NCBI GenBank assembly: GCA_034440575.1
Contig: JAOTOL010001228.1
Span: forward strand, 142,501-206,500
Direction: 5' to 3'
Source: Imbricaverruca yamaguchii
Lineage: Eukaryota > Arthropoda > Thecostraca > Neoverrucidae
DNA: 64,000 nt
In this document: piece after piece, positions 47,238-59,572 of the stretch
How positions within the stretch are numbered: the first letter of the stretch is position 1
Layout of the letters: each line of letters begins with the position of its first letter
Notes under the pieces: generated by a model
Database searches by the model: none
The model's input: only the letters and a program-made list of their open reading frames with translations
Told to the model about the DNA's origin: nothing
Program-made: the position numbers and the translations under genes

Positions 47238-47352
47238 CCACTCGCTCCCACATGTTGCGCTCGATATTCGCCGACTCGTTCCCACATGGTGCGAGCGGTA
47301 ACGGCCAATTCGCTCCACATGGTGTTGTCAGTAACGCTCCCACATGGTTCGA
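47238..47352. repeat. ~38-bp repeat (CGCTCCCACATGGTGCG), 4 copies
   Basis: Copies of 'CTCGCTCCCACATG' and variants, spaced 31-38 bp, directly abut the Penelope-like fragment. Confidence 0.75.
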
Positions 47353-47375
47353 ACGGCAACGGCTCATTTCCGGCC

Positions 47376-47600
47376 GAAGTTACCAGTTTCTGCCCGTGTC
47401 TGGTGACGAGTACGTCAAGAACCGCCAACGTGTCACTTTTGCCACTTCCGCCGTGAACTTGATTTTTTTGACAGCCGCTGTTGAGGTGCTTCAAGAACCG
47501 GCCGAGTGCCTCCCTTCCATGTGGCCATACAATAAATGCGTCATCGACATACCGTCTCCAGTATGTCGGCTTGCGTAGGGCTGTTCTTAGGAGCCGTCCT
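47376..47600 (-). mobile_element. Penelope-like retroelement fragment, reverse-transcriptase palm
   Basis: On the minus strand one open frame reads 'LRKPTYWRRYVDDAFIVWPH', then 'GREALGRFLKHLNSG', a diverged stretch, and 'LAVLDVLVTRHGQKLVTSA'. Y-V-D-D (codons at 47540-47551) is the catalytic motif of reverse transcriptases. The context 'RYVDD.F.VWPHG....L..FL.HLN' and '.FLD.LVTR' is characteristic of Penelope-like elements. The frame is closed upstream and loses similarity right after TSA, where the family normally continues into a Y-R-K-P-T motif. It is a short relic with no endonuclease domain attached. Confidence 0.8.
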
Positions 47601-47879
47601 CCCTACGTGTGTGCATCGTGAGTCGTGATATCCTGCGCTCCCCTGCACAAGAAGCCACGCCCCCGACAGCAGGTACCGTGCCCATGTGACTCACCACACA
47701 GGGCTGATGCCTGTCGCATCACCATTGAATACAATTCATAGATCAGACCTTCCTCATCCTCGCCTGCCCATCAGCTGCTCGACCAGATGCGACAGCTCGA
47801 CGTGCTGCCAGACCAGAACTGACAGTTCGACGTGCTGCCCGGTCAGGTGTGACGGTCCGATCTGCTGCCCGGCTACGTA

Positions 47880-48112
47880 TGGCTGCCAGATGTCCTGCCC
47901 GGTTGCGTGTGGCTGCCAGATCTACTGCCAGGTTACGTATGGCTGCCAGATGTCCTGCCCGGTTACGTGTGGCTGCCAGATCTACTGCCAGGTTACGTAT
48001 GGCTGCCATATGTGCTGCCCGGTTACGTGTGGCTGCCAGATCTACTGCCAGGTTACGTATGGTTGCCAGATGTGCTGCCCGGTTACGTGTGGCTGCCAGG
48101 TCTGCTGCCCGA
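47880..48112. repeat. 30-bp minisatellite with 60-bp higher order
   Basis: Units of 'GGTTACGTGTGGCTGCCAGA' plus 'TCTACTGCCA'. GTGTGG/TCTACTGCCA copies alternate with GTATGG/TGTCCTGCCC copies, so the true period is 60 bp. Confidence 0.94.
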
Positions 48113-48339
48113 CCAGGCCTTAATCTAGATCGCAGTGGACTTGGGCCACATTTGGCCTTTGGGGCCTGGTGGCCGGTGATCCGAAGCAGAAGAGACGCTC
48201 ACTTTGTGGTGAGCCGATGAAATGAACCAATCGATTTGGGGTGAGCCGGGCCAATCGATTCCAAAGTCAGCGTTCAGGCGGGTACCACGTGGCTAGAACA
48301 CAGCTGCTGCTCTGATGCTTACCCGACCACACGAACAGC

Positions 48340-50000
48340 GCCTGGTCGGCAAGGTGTGAACGGTCGGTAGTGTGAGGGGCAGGTGGCTGTCCAGGTGTGA
48401 CCGGTCAGTTGTGTGAGGGGCTGTCCAGGTGTGACCGGTCGGTTGTGTGAGGGGCTGTCCAGGTGTGACCGGTCGGTAGTGTGAGGGGCAGGTGGCTGGC
48501 CAGGTGTGACCGGTCGGTAGTGTGATGGGCTGTCCAGGTCGGTAGTGTGAGGGGCAGGTGGCTGGCCAGGTGTGACCGGTCGGTAGTGTGAGGTACAGGT
48601 GGCTGGCCAGGTGTGACCGGTCGGTAGTGTGAGGGACAGGTGGCTGGCCAGGTGTGACCGGTCGGTAGTGTGATGGGCTGTCCAGGTCGGTAGTGTGAGG
48701 GGCAGGTGGCTGGCCAGGTGTGACCGGTCGGTAATGTGAGATATAGGTGGCTGGCCGGGTGTGACCGGTCGGTAGTGTGTGGGGCAGGTGGCTGGCCAGG
48801 TGTAACCGGTCGGTAGTGTGAGAGATAGGTGGCTGGCAGGTGTAGTGTGACCGGTCGGTAGTGTGGCAGGTGGCTGGCCAGGTGTGACCGGTCGGTAGTG
48901 TGAGAGATAGGTGGCTGGCCAGGTGTGACCGGTCGGTAGTGTGAGGGATAGGTGGCTGGCCAGGTGTGACCGGTCGGTAGTGTGAGGGACAGGTGGCTGG
49001 CCAGGTGTGACCGGTCGGTAGTGTGAGAGATAGGTGGCTGGTGACCGGGAGTGGGGTTGTGTGTGAGGGACAGGTGGCTGGCCAGGTGTGACCGGTCGGT
49101 AGTGTGAGGGGGCCAGGTGGTGAGTGTGGTGTAGGTGGCTGGCCAGGTGTGACCGGTCGGTAGTGTGAGGGACAGGTGGCTGGCCAGGTGTGACCGGTCG
49201 GTAGTGTGAGGGGCAGGTGGCTGGCCAGGTGTGACCGGTCGGTAGTGTGAGGGGCTGGCCAGGTGTGACCGGTCGGTAATGTGAGAGATAGGTGGCTGGC
49301 CAGGTGTGACCGGTCGGTAGTGTGAGGGGCTGGTCAGGTGTGACCGGTCGGTAGTGTGATGGGCTGTCCAGGTCGGTAGTGTGAGGGGCAGGTGGCTGGC
49401 CAGGTGTGACCGGTCGGTAGTGTGAGGGGCTGGTCAGGTGTGACCGGTCGGTAGTGTGAGGGGCAGGTGGCTGGCCAGGTGTGACCGGTCGGTAGTGTGA
49501 GGGGCTGGCCAGGTGTGACCGGTCGGCAGTGTGAGGGGCTGGCCAGGTGTGACCGGTCGGTAGTGTGAGGGGTAGTGTGAGGGGCAGGTGGCTGGCCAGG
49601 TGTGACCGGTCGGTAGTGTGAGGGACAGGTGGCTGGCCAGGTGTGACCGGTCGGTAGTGTGAGGGGCTGGCCAGGTGTGACCGGTCGGCAGTGTGAGGGG
49701 CGGCCAGGTGTGACCGGTCGGAGTGTGGGGGCCAGGTGTGACCGGTCGGCAGTGGGGGGGCTGGCCAGGTGTGACCGGTCGGTAGTGTGGAGGTCAGGTG
49801 GCCGCAGGTGTGACCGGTCGGTAGTGTGGGTGGCAGGTGGCTGGCCAGGTGTGACCGGTCGGTAGTGTGGGGGACAGGTAGTCGGCCAAGGTGTGACCGG
49901 TCGGTAGTGTGAGGGGCAGGTGGCTGGCCAGGTGTGACCGGTCGGTAGTGTGAGGTGCAGGCGGCTGGCCAGGTGTGACCGGTCGGCAGTGTGAGGTGGC
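48340..50000. repeat. Large minisatellite, 41-bp unit with short variants, 1.66 kb
   Basis: About 42 copies of 'CCAGGTGTGACCGGTCGGTA' plus 'GTGTGAGGGGCAGGTGGCTGG'. Variants lack CAGGTGG (34 bp) or are cut to ~18 bp ('CCAGGTCGGTAGTGTG'). The array opens a 575-residue frame on the minus strand (SHYRPVTPGQPP repeats) with no protein features. It shares GTGACCGGTCG with the array at 26880-27010. Confidence 0.97.
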
Positions 50001-50179
50001 CACCAGACTGGGCTCGCGCCTCTGCCGGTACCCCGGCCAGGCACAATAACTCACTGATTAGAGCCGCTCAGCAGGAGTGCGGCGGCGCCACGTCTCCATC
50101 CGACCCGGTCACCTGCCGCATTGTTGGCCAGTGCCGACCGTGAAATGTGGCCGTGCCGCGCATGCCGGGCGCTCCGGTC

Positions 50180-50660
50180 GGTCCTGGCGACATTTACCGA
50201 CTGACTCTGGCGACATTTACGAGACTCGGCGACATTTACCGACGACTCTGGCGACATTTACACCGACTCTGGCGAATTTAATGACATTTACCGACTGACT
50301 CTGGCGACATTTACCGACCGACTCTGGCGACATTTACCGACCGACTCTGGCGACATTTGCCAACTGACTCTGACGACATTTACCGACACACTCTGGTGAC
50401 ATTTACCGACCGACTCTGGTGACATTTACCGACCGACTATAGCGACATTGACCGACCGACTCCAGCGACATTTACCGACCGACTATGGCAACATTTGCCA
50501 ACTGACTCTGACGACATTTACCGACACACTCTGGTGACATTTACCGACCGACTCGGGCGACATTTACCGACTGACTCTGGCGACATTTACCAACTGACTC
50601 TGGCGACATTTACCGACTGACTCTGGCGACATTTACCGACTGAATCTGGCGACATTTTCT
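50180..50660. repeat. Minisatellite, 23-bp unit (GACTCTGGCGACATTTACC)
   Basis: About 20 copies of 'GACTCTGGCGACATTTACCG' plus three bases. A 140-bp higher-order block containing 'TTTGCCAACTGACTCTGACG' is present twice (near 50360 and 50495). Confidence 0.96.
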
Positions 50661-51019
50661 GGCACGCTGATGACTCTATACAACGGGGGCTTTGGCTCAC
50701 ACACACCATACTCCGACCGACTCTGGCCATTCGCCAGCTCAAGCTCACCAAAGCCTCCACACACCATATCGTGCTCCATTCAGCGAACACGCTGCTGTCC
50801 TCCCATCTTACCCTGTCAGCTCCCTATTTCCCGGTTCCTGTCAGGTGTCAGGATTGTCGCAGACTCCTGGAGCACCACCAGCCCATCATCAGTGATGCCA
50901 GAGCTTCCCCAGAAGTGTCGCAGGCCCGTGACGAAGCATCAGCTCATCATCAGGGAATTCAAGACTCTTCCCTGACCTTAGCCTATGATGCAAACAGTCC
51001 GACATACGTGTAATTTGGA

Positions 51020-53400
51020 GAGCAATGAGAGTGGGATGGACTACGGCGTTCGGACCAATTCGACAGTAACCTGCGTTCCAACGTGACTGTCATCTCTAGT
51101 AATTCGACGCCAATGTTCCAACCGGATGTCAGATGATTTTGTCCGCGCATGCTTCATGATAGGCTTGACTTAGGCGATGCGATTGAATTGTACGAACCTT
51201 TTATACCAACGCAATTAAAGTGTTGATTTTCAACACTCTTCCTGAAGTTCCCAAAACGAAGCCAGCACTCCGATCTCACCTGACCCTTGGCCTATGGGTC
51301 GAAATGTTGTAAATCTTGCATTGTTTGATCATACAATAATGCGGAATGCTATGCTAAATATTTCAAGCGCGCTGACTATTCATTTAACACCGATTCGACA
51401 CCGTGTCGATTCAGCCTGGTAAGTCTCTATTTGTATTGAAGAGTGACGCTTAGCTAACCTAGCAGGTCAGCCGGCAGCACCAAGTATAACAGGCAGGTGT
51501 CGATTGCGACCATTCGTTTCCATCAGGCTGGCTTCCATGTCATGTCGCTGCCACCGTCAGTTGTGAAGCACTGGGGGTAAGATCTGCCGGGGAAGGCGAC
51601 AAATTGCCGTGCAAGAATGAGGACTGAGTCACAACATACCGACACGAGGCCACATTAATGGTGTACGCCACGCCATTCCATACCGGTTGAATAAATGTGC
51701 TTTGGTATTCTGCCCAATTACACCGCTACAAGATTTGACAACGATGCACCATTCGGAGTGGTGCATTGTATAAGAAAGTAATGTAAAACGTGGCTGCATT
51801 TAGTGGACATCAGAAAGCCCACCACGCATAAATAGGGGTACGATGATTAGCAAATGTACCAGTTGGCCAAGCCTATGCCGCATTAGCATTAGCGTGATGT
51901 TTCTTTTTTTTTGCTGTGAAGGATGACGGTTTTCTCCCTTTTCACGTTCGGTCACACAGATTAATTCCTAGAATGGAGCTGTTTGTACATCACCGCACTG
52001 TGCTCTCCCGCGCTCCTCTGCACACACTCGCTATGCATAGCCAACCCATTTTCAAATCTGAGACACATATACAGCATCATTTTCCCTCCTGTCACTTCGG
52101 TGAGTCTCCCAAGTCGTCACCGAGCTGTTCGCTGCTGAAAATGATCTTCTTTAACCTCTACGGCTGTCTGCGCAACTGACGGATATTCTGCTTAACCTAG
52201 CATCTACCACCGACGTGTTCGACTGCTGGACGTTCTACCAAACCCGGCCATTGCTAAAGCCACACTCACGTAACGACGTTCCGCCTAACCTAACATTGCC
52301 TGTGGTCTTGCTCGGCTGCAGGCTTGTCTACCTAGTAGTACATCGCGCATAGTCAGACCCATATGAAATATTTAATAAACAGCTGGAAGCACGCTCTGTC
52401 GGGTGGCGTGCGGGCTACAGCGGACCGCCGTGAACCGCACGCCAGCCGCCCCGAGCTTTGATGTCGCCGACAATAAGGAAGTCCGCCGGATGCCTCGTTA
52501 ACGAGGTGCTGGCGTTCCGCTGATGTCCATGAAATCGCGTGGTCGGTAGTAGCTGTCTGGACATGGACATATGGCAAATTCGAGGTGGCTACTGCCTGCT
52601 GGGTCGAAATCTGTTGCGGCGACCGAAGATTAAGTCGTTACTTTAATGGGCCAGAATGTTGATGAGACGAAATGGAAATCGATAAGTGATAAACGAAATA
52701 CGGTCCGAAGTGCAGGACTATGAGAGATAGCTTGTCTTTGTGTGAGCTTACATGACAAAGCTGGTGATACTGCGGGATGTGCTGTGCGCTAAATGTGCTG
52801 TAGCTTGCTTCACAGGCACTTCAACACGGGCTTCCCTTTCTGCAATATTAGTGTAGTATATTTGTTGCACGTGTAGTTCAGAGGTGGATGACATTTCATT
52901 GGCTTCCATTAATTTGTCTGAAAGGAAAACATGTAATAAATGCTACGATGTATGAAGTGCCTAAATATACCTAATATATATATATATATATACATGCGCC
53001 ATCTTACTAGTCTTCCACTTGTTGTGGCACTCTGCATAGGTCATGGGTGTACTATCTGGCACCCAATTTGCATTGTTGCAAGGCCGCATACGTCTTAGAT
53101 TCCCTTCCCCTGCGCATGTATCGGCAAATCTTAAACAAGCGCGCCTGTGTGTCATTGGACATCTTCAGCACCAATGAAGGACGTCTTGGTGTCAGCCGTA
53201 AGCACGTACGCTAAGTTAACATTTTATTCATATTCGCATTCAGCAACAAATTCGGCTGCGACGTATTCGCATTCGTATTCGCCTTCAGCGACGTTTTATT
53301 TTCGTTGGAATAAATTACCACAAATGCTTCCGCCTGTACTGAACACACTGGAAGCAACTACATAGGACTCACATGACCACGCTAATGGTGAAGGCCCAAC
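51020..53400. other. Spacer with possible element relics
   Basis: No gene supported. 51280-51312 has 'CTGACCCTTGGCCTATGGGT' followed by CGAAATG, similar to the core of the palindromic element at 40.9 kb. A (TA)8 tract lies at 52973-52992. 53220-53300 repeats 'ATTCGCATTC'. Confidence 0.4.
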
Positions 53401-54340
53401 GCAAACCGGTTTCTTCGGTCGCATATCTATTTTCGTTTTCAACCAAGCCTGCCCAAATCTGGTATCAAACGATAGCCTCATGGTGAACCATCTTGTAACA
53501 TTTCAAACCGCCCCGGTAGCTGTTGCAGCTGCCGCCCCGGTAGCTCAGTTGGTTAGAGCGCTGGTCTGCACTGGTCTCCCCTGTACTGGCAACACAGGGT
53601 TCGAGTCGCTTCGGGCGCTCGCGTTTAGCTCCCGGCTGGGAGAGTCAGTGGAGCTGGCCCGATCAGGCCGGGGACGAGCCGTGTCGGTGCATTGGCTGCA
53701 CGTTAAACTTTCGGGAAAAATTGTGCCGTTGAACTAGAATGTATGGATCGGGTGATGGGGCAAAGGTTCACGCAAGCAAGCTCTCCTTAGCAACAGGACC
53801 CTGGTTCATAAAGCCACCCCAGCAATAACTCGGATTAAATATATATAAAAGAAACGAAATATGCCAAGATCAAACCTCAAGGTCAAATGTTAGCTTGATT
53901 TATTAGGTGGTGATATTGAAGCGATAGCGAAAGAATGCGAGGATTGATCGCTAGCCCTTCAACTTCCAACAAATGGGCGTTATTCGACGTGGCTTTTTGT
54001 GCAATATGTGAATGTTGAGCAATCGAATTATTTTTAAGGTAAAAGTCAAACTTTTTTTTTCGGTCACCTCACATTGTTTTCTCGTTTTCTCCCACACTTG
54101 GCCAAATCTCGTATTAAGCCTCGAGTAACCTTTCAAACCGGGACATGTCGAGGTCAAACCTCAAGGTCAAGTGTACGTTGCATTTTTCAAAGCACTCGCG
54201 TTTCGTCGAGTATGGCTTCAATTTGCACCAAGTGGATGTCATTCGACGTTGGGTTGCCGTACGATATCAGAAAGTTGATAAATTTAAAGAATTATACAGG
54301 TGAAAGGTCAAACTAATTCTTCGGTCACGTCTTTTTTCGG
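53400..54340. repeat. Diverged direct repeat interrupted by a SINE
   Basis: Two copies of a ~0.6-kb unit. The words 'CAAATCT.GTAT', 'CATTTCAAACCG' or 'CCTTTCAAACCG', 'GATCAAACCTCAAGGTCAA' and 'TGGGCGTTATTCGACG' or 'TGGATGTCATTCGACG' occur in the same order. In the right copy 'CAAACCG' is followed directly by 'GGACATGTCGAGGTCAAACC'; in the left copy ~340 bp (the SINE) lie between. The CTCAAGGTC words recall the unit at 5.0-7.1 kb. Confidence 0.7.
53506..53850 (+). mobile_element. tRNA-derived SINE, ~345 bp
   Basis: Plus-strand polymerase III boxes: A box 'TAGCTCAGTTGG' at 53540-53551 and B box 'GGTTCGAGTCG' near 53598, with a tRNA-like head starting at 'GCCCCGGTAGCTC'. The stretch between the boxes ('GGTCTGCACTGGTCTCC') does not form a normal anticodon arm, so this is not a working tRNA. 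A ~230-bp unrelated body follows and the 3' end is AT-rich (AAATATATATAAAAG). Insertion is confirmed by the empty copy of the host repeat at about 54130. Its tail differs from that of the two minus-strand SINEs. Confidence 0.78.
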
Positions 54341-54999
54341 CTTACCTCTCTATCCTTTCCAAAATTTTCGCATCCCTGGCTTGCCCCATCCCCAATTTCA
54401 AAACCGTGGCTACACCCATGACACCGCGCCTCAACTCTCACAGCATCACGACGATCTCTTCGCAGTACGGTAATAGAGTCACGAGTCACCTGTATGAAGT
54501 CACGAGTAATGTCACCTGTTTGGGTGCCAGGGAGCATCGCAGTAGTGTATCGACGCCAGAGGCTGCTCGTGAGCCCAGGGCATTTGTGGCCTGAGTGATA
54601 GCTAGCTAGACCTCGTCTGGACCGCGAATAACTTGGTTCGAAAGAGCTGCTGCTAACTGCTGCATGATGCCGAACTTCAGCAAACGGCAACATCGCTGAC
54701 GGCCTGTGGCATGCTCGCCCGGCAACAATTATCTCTGCCGGCGGCGGGTCAGTGGCTGAGCTGACCGGGGTCGAGTGGCTCACCTTCACAAAGCGGGGCC
54801 GCGCCCCGGAGTCAATCCGACAGGCACGTTCGGCTGAAGAAAGAATCAACTGACACACATCTGTCAGCTGCCAGCTATGTCAGCTGTCATGCGTCACGCG
54901 ACATTACCTCACCTGTAGCCTACCACAAAGGCGGGCAGCAGTCGTATACGCCAAGCCGACGAGGAACTAGCTAGCTGAGGTAGCACAGGATGAAAAGCA

Positions 55000-55242
55000 A
55001 GTGGCATGGTGCAGCGAGACGGCATGAGCGGTACCGGCCCAGCAAGACGGCTTGACCGGCGCTGACCGAGCGAGACGGCATGGGCGTGGCCGACCTAGTG
55101 AGACGGCTTGAGCGGTACCGGCCCAGCGGGACGGCATGAGCGGCGCCGGCCCAGCGAGACGGCATGAGCGGCACTATCCCAGTGAGACGGCATGAGCGGC
55201 ACTATCCCAGCGAGATGGCATGAGCGGCGCCGGCCCTTGACG
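55000..55242. repeat. 28-bp minisatellite (GCGAGACGGCATGAGCGGC), ~9 copies
   Basis: Units of 'AGCGAGACGGCATGAGCGGC' plus 'GCCGGCCC' or 'ACTATCCC'. Confidence 0.93.
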
Positions 55243-55249
55243 GACGTCG

Positions 55250-58220
55250 TGGCTTACCCGGCCAGAGCATACACACATATAGGTGCTGCTTTAATATTGC
55301 TATCCGATTTGTTTCTAACACTACTGCTAGAGCTTGCATCGTTGCGACAGTCATCATGTAATTAAGCTTGTTTTTTAGGATTAACAACCGTAAGACCGGG
55401 TCATTTACGCCCATGGATGCCGTTCCTGCTTGGACACCAACATTACTGATGGATCTCAAAATGGACAAAAAGCGAATACTCACTGGTGCACATCTCTTTT
55501 AAGCTGCTCTTAGTTACAGTTTTGGCACATAATCTGAGTTCAATCACATGGAATTTGTGACTGAGATCGTTCTCGATTGATCTTCCGAAGCCGTCCAAAA
55601 GTGAACCACCGCAACAATGACCGTGCGTCACAATTTGAGATTGATCTATCAGAAGTTGAGAATGGCTGATCCAGCTTGCGAATGTCGGAATTGTTAATTG
55701 CGCCTCGGACCACTTCCAGCTACCGTGGAGGAATGTTCAACGGATTGTCACAACCAACTGTAGGCATGCTTTAGGCATGCGTTCGACCTGACACAAGGTA
55801 TTCAGGGTGGGATTATACGTTTTATGTGACTTTTGTTATCGACAGAACAGGCACAATAGCAAACTGAAAAGCACTGGGTGATCCATTCCCCTTCTTCTTA
55901 CGCGCTTCGCACAAGCACTCCCGTGAAGATCCTGTGTACATCGACCTTGTAATAGAAACACAAATAGAAAAAGTGAGGCGGACTCAGTTCTCAAAACGCC
56001 TGCAGGAACTCTTGCATGGTCTTATGGTAGAATCGCATCATATTGGTCTCGCATCAATATTTAAATTATTGTTACAGCTTGTTTTATCTCACCAATATGT
56101 GTCATATTTCGCAAGAGGAAAGTGCAAGGCTATCATTTTGAATAATATGGATGCCATCTTAAGAACAACTGAAGAAATTCAGAAGGAGAATAAATAATCA
56201 AATTAGTTCATTTTCAGTTTCCCTTCATTTTTTTCAGTATTTATTCGTTTCATCTCAGCATTCCTTATTCTATACTCTCGTTCGTCCGAATGAGAGATCG
56301 TGATGCTTTCTCTTCCCTCTCCCCTCTGCTCGCTGGACTAACTCAGAGGCAAAGCGGCACAGCATGCTTAAATGTACGTTGCATACCTAAGCCCTTTCTA
56401 AGCTCTCTGGAAACACTTCGGCCTTAGCACCTTCTGGTTTGTGATTCAAGGCAGGCCAGAAATTATTATCCAAAATGTTTGAACTTGAAAAATGATGACT
56501 TGATTTGACTTGATTTCCTAACCACTCTCAGAATATTCATGGTGTGTTTCAATAGCAACATTTTGCATCAATCAGAGTAACTCGCGGAAACTGAATGGTA
56601 AAGGTCGCTGACCTAAGGTTAGGTCAGCTATCTAAATTCGACACCAATTATACCATTTCACTTTATTTTGAAGCTGAAATATCTTCACCATTCCCCATCA
56701 CACGCCATGGGCGCTACATAATCAGTAGCAGCTGATGCGACCCTAAGCCCAAATAAGCAATAAATCAACCCCATCACTCGCCATTATGCCATTACCAGCA
56801 AGTCAAAGACTTAAGGTGCTATCACTTCTCATGTAAATTCGTATGACTTTAGCACCCTGTCTTCCGAAAACAATTCAATTCATTTTTGTAGGTAACGGTA
56901 CCTTGACGTGAATTACATGTTTCTGAGTTACAAAAGCGAAAAAAAAAACATTTGAAGCACATTAACCCAGATGACCCACTGAGTGAAAATAATAACCAAA
57001 TATTGTCAACAGTATTGTCAACCAAATATTGTCAACCAAATATTGTCAACCTCTGATAGTCTTTGGAATGCACAATGTGGGACCACAATAAAGGTTGGAA
57101 TATTATATTGTTCTAGTGGCAATGCTCTATTGCAGATTCTGCAAGCGGTATTCGTTTTTTCGCTTCGACAGACTTTCATGATGAGATGATCGCTTAGATG
57201 CCGCCCAGTATAAGTGACAACGGCGGGTTTCCGCGGGCGATTAAGCGTGCGTTAATCTATGCCTAGCTTCATACATACACCGCACAAGAGCGGCAATGAT
57301 GATGGCAGGGCCGTAAAATAGCTCGAAATACAGGCTTGGACCCCACCTATACCTTGAACTTAATAACAAGATCCTTGATGGTCATATATGTTAATATTTG
57401 GAATTGTACATAAGTAGTCAACATCACTGAACTAAGTGGTGAGTATATCAAATTTGATTGTACAATGTCAGCATACTTTCCCATCTTCCCATGTTTTACA
57501 TATGGTATTAGTTAGTTTTTTTTCTTCAAATGCCAGAGCTTTGCATCACAATACCCTCAATTGATTCCAACACATACTTACACTTCAACAGTTCAACGTA
57601 CAGCTCATTCATGAATGTATCTTGCATCTATCGACTATATAAGACGCCTTGCAGATAGCATGTTCCAACTTCACGAGAGTAGAAGAGGCGAATGTTGAGG
57701 GGTGATAAATGCAAACGGATAATACCGTGACACCCACATTTTCAAGGCAATTAACTTGCTCTTATCCTAAGCACACGGATGACACGGCATGTTTCCTGTA
57801 CGGTAAATATTTTGGCAGCAGTCGCACACACCCACGCACAAAATGAAAAATGACAGCCCACTATGGCAACTAATTTTCAAATATATAGAGTCGATGGAAC
57901 AAAACAGCTCACTTTATTATCATCACCAATCTCACCCTTCTGCCATCAAGTCCGTGGCCGTGCATTCATTTGTTGTTCGCCTTTTGCAGTTTGTTTTGTC
58001 ATTCGACGTTTGTCGGAAGACGGACTAAATATCACCGAAGACGCGAAGCCTTAAGGATTTCACGCTGCTGGAGCATAAAATTGGGGTCTGGTTTCGGCTG
58101 TCGGTGGAATACCTGCATCACTGGTGCAATACTCTCCCCTGTGCTGCATCTCTGGGAATCCATTTATTTCCCCCTAACGTCAATACAAAACCCATCGCGT
58201 ATCTTCACGCTGTGACTCTG
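55250..58220. other. Spacer, one short open frame, no gene supported
   Basis: 55934-56197 (plus, 87 codons) is the most protein-like short frame here: charged N-terminus, a hydrophobic middle ('IFKLLLQLVL') and 'ILRTTEEIQKENK' at the end. No homology comes to mind and no splice sites are evident. Three AACCAAATATTGTC words lie at 56993-57050. Confidence 0.35.
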
Positions 58221-58224
58221 CTGT

Positions 58225-58800
58225 AGCGTCTTCCATTCGACACGATGCCCTACCACATCACTCGACACGATGCCCCACCACATCGTTATTGTATGCTGGT
58301 CATTGTACACGATGCTCCCACCACATCACTCGACACGATGCCCTACCACATCATTATTATGTTTTTCTTAAGTTTTTGAACTTTATATTCAAAACCCATA
58401 GATTTGACATGAATTAACATTGATAACGAGTCAACAATGGCCTAAATTTCCAATAAATTGGGGTCGAGACCCATGTTGGATTGGTCGTTGGCTTCACAGA
58501 TGATCTGTGGAGTCGGCTGTTGGGGATATATAAGAACATATCCCATGTATAAATGTGTATTTCAGTTTATTTTTAGTTCAAGCGTTATTCCACATCTTCA
58601 GATAGGTGCCATGATTTAAGCACCTAGTGCTTTTGCACCACTCTGAGAAATGTCGAACATAGCTGTAAGATTGATTACCATAAACGTTATGATGATGACG
58701 ATGATGATGACCACATCATTCGACACGCTACTACCACCACATCACTCTATACGCCACCCCACCACAACATTCGACACGATGCCCCCACCACATCACTTGT
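58225..58800. repeat. Dispersed 28-bp repeat (CACATCACTCGACACGATGCC)
   Basis: Copies at 58237-58350 and again at 58710-58795, separated by ~360 bp without the motif. The two clusters face the same way. Confidence 0.75.
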
Positions 58801-59394
58801 GTGTGCCGGTCTTAGTTCATACGTCGCATTTTTCCCACCCGACGCCATTCTAGCATCATTTCCGGACCCAGCCCGTCAAGACGAAGAAAAAGCACAGATT
58901 ACGTCCGAGCCGGCGCTGATGGTCCCGGAGGTCGAGCCGCCGGGGTTCGAGGTCGGGCCGCGAGCTCATCACCTCCCCCCACACCGGACCGACATGGACG
59001 GCCGGCAGCGCGACTGTCGCAGTGGGCCAGGTCGCCACCAGCCAGTGGCACTCCGCTCACCCTCCGGGGTCTGAAGACCGACCCACTTCACCACCACCGT
59101 CGGCAGGGTGAATGCATGAAGAAACCGTACTTTATTAACGGAAATAGGGCACAATCGGTAAAAGTTTTACTTTCTGTTTGAAACAAGAAGAGGTACAAAA
59201 CAGTAGATGATAACCAAATGCTGGTAGAAATCTCACAAAAATCGACAATTATGAGATAAATATTTCAGTATCTTAATTTCCATTCACATGGGATCTTCTT
59301 TCATCTCGACCACCTCAGTCAGAATTTGTTCTCTAAGCAGGTAATGAAAGCAGCTTTTCATTGAAATATCAGTACTTTGGGTTTGTTTATCTGC

Positions 59395-59572
59395 GTCAGA
59401 TTACAACCAGCCAAAACCCTGCCAATTATCCTGCGTTAAGTTACCACCAGCCAATACCCCACCAACTGCTCTGCGTCGGATCACCACCAGCCAACACCCT
59501 ATCAATTGTCCTGCATCGGATTACCATCAGCCAATACCCTACAAATTGTCCTGCGTCGGATAATCGGTCGAT
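59395..59572. repeat. ~40-bp minisatellite (ACCAGCCAATACCC), 4-5 copies
   Basis: Units of 'TTACCACCAGCCAATACCCT' plus '.CCAATTGTCCTGCGTCGGA'. Confidence 0.9.

Noticed and set aside
48319..50046. 575-codon minus-strand frame, Pro/Thr/His-rich repeats
   Set aside because: It is a read-through of the 41-bp minisatellite; unit-length changes are absorbed by chance and a second frame is open too.
52353..52600. Possible second Penelope-like piece on the minus strand ('DHAISWTSAE' resembling the end of a GIY-YIG domain)
   Set aside because: Only a ten-residue resemblance, with no G-I-Y...Y-I-G core in reach.
53535..53612. Functional tRNA on the plus strand
   Set aside because: A and B boxes are good, but there is no normal anticodon arm and a SINE body follows.
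55934..56197. 87-codon frame with plausible composition
   Set aside because: No homology recognised, no splice sites or promoter. Chance frames of this size are expected in AT-rich DNA.
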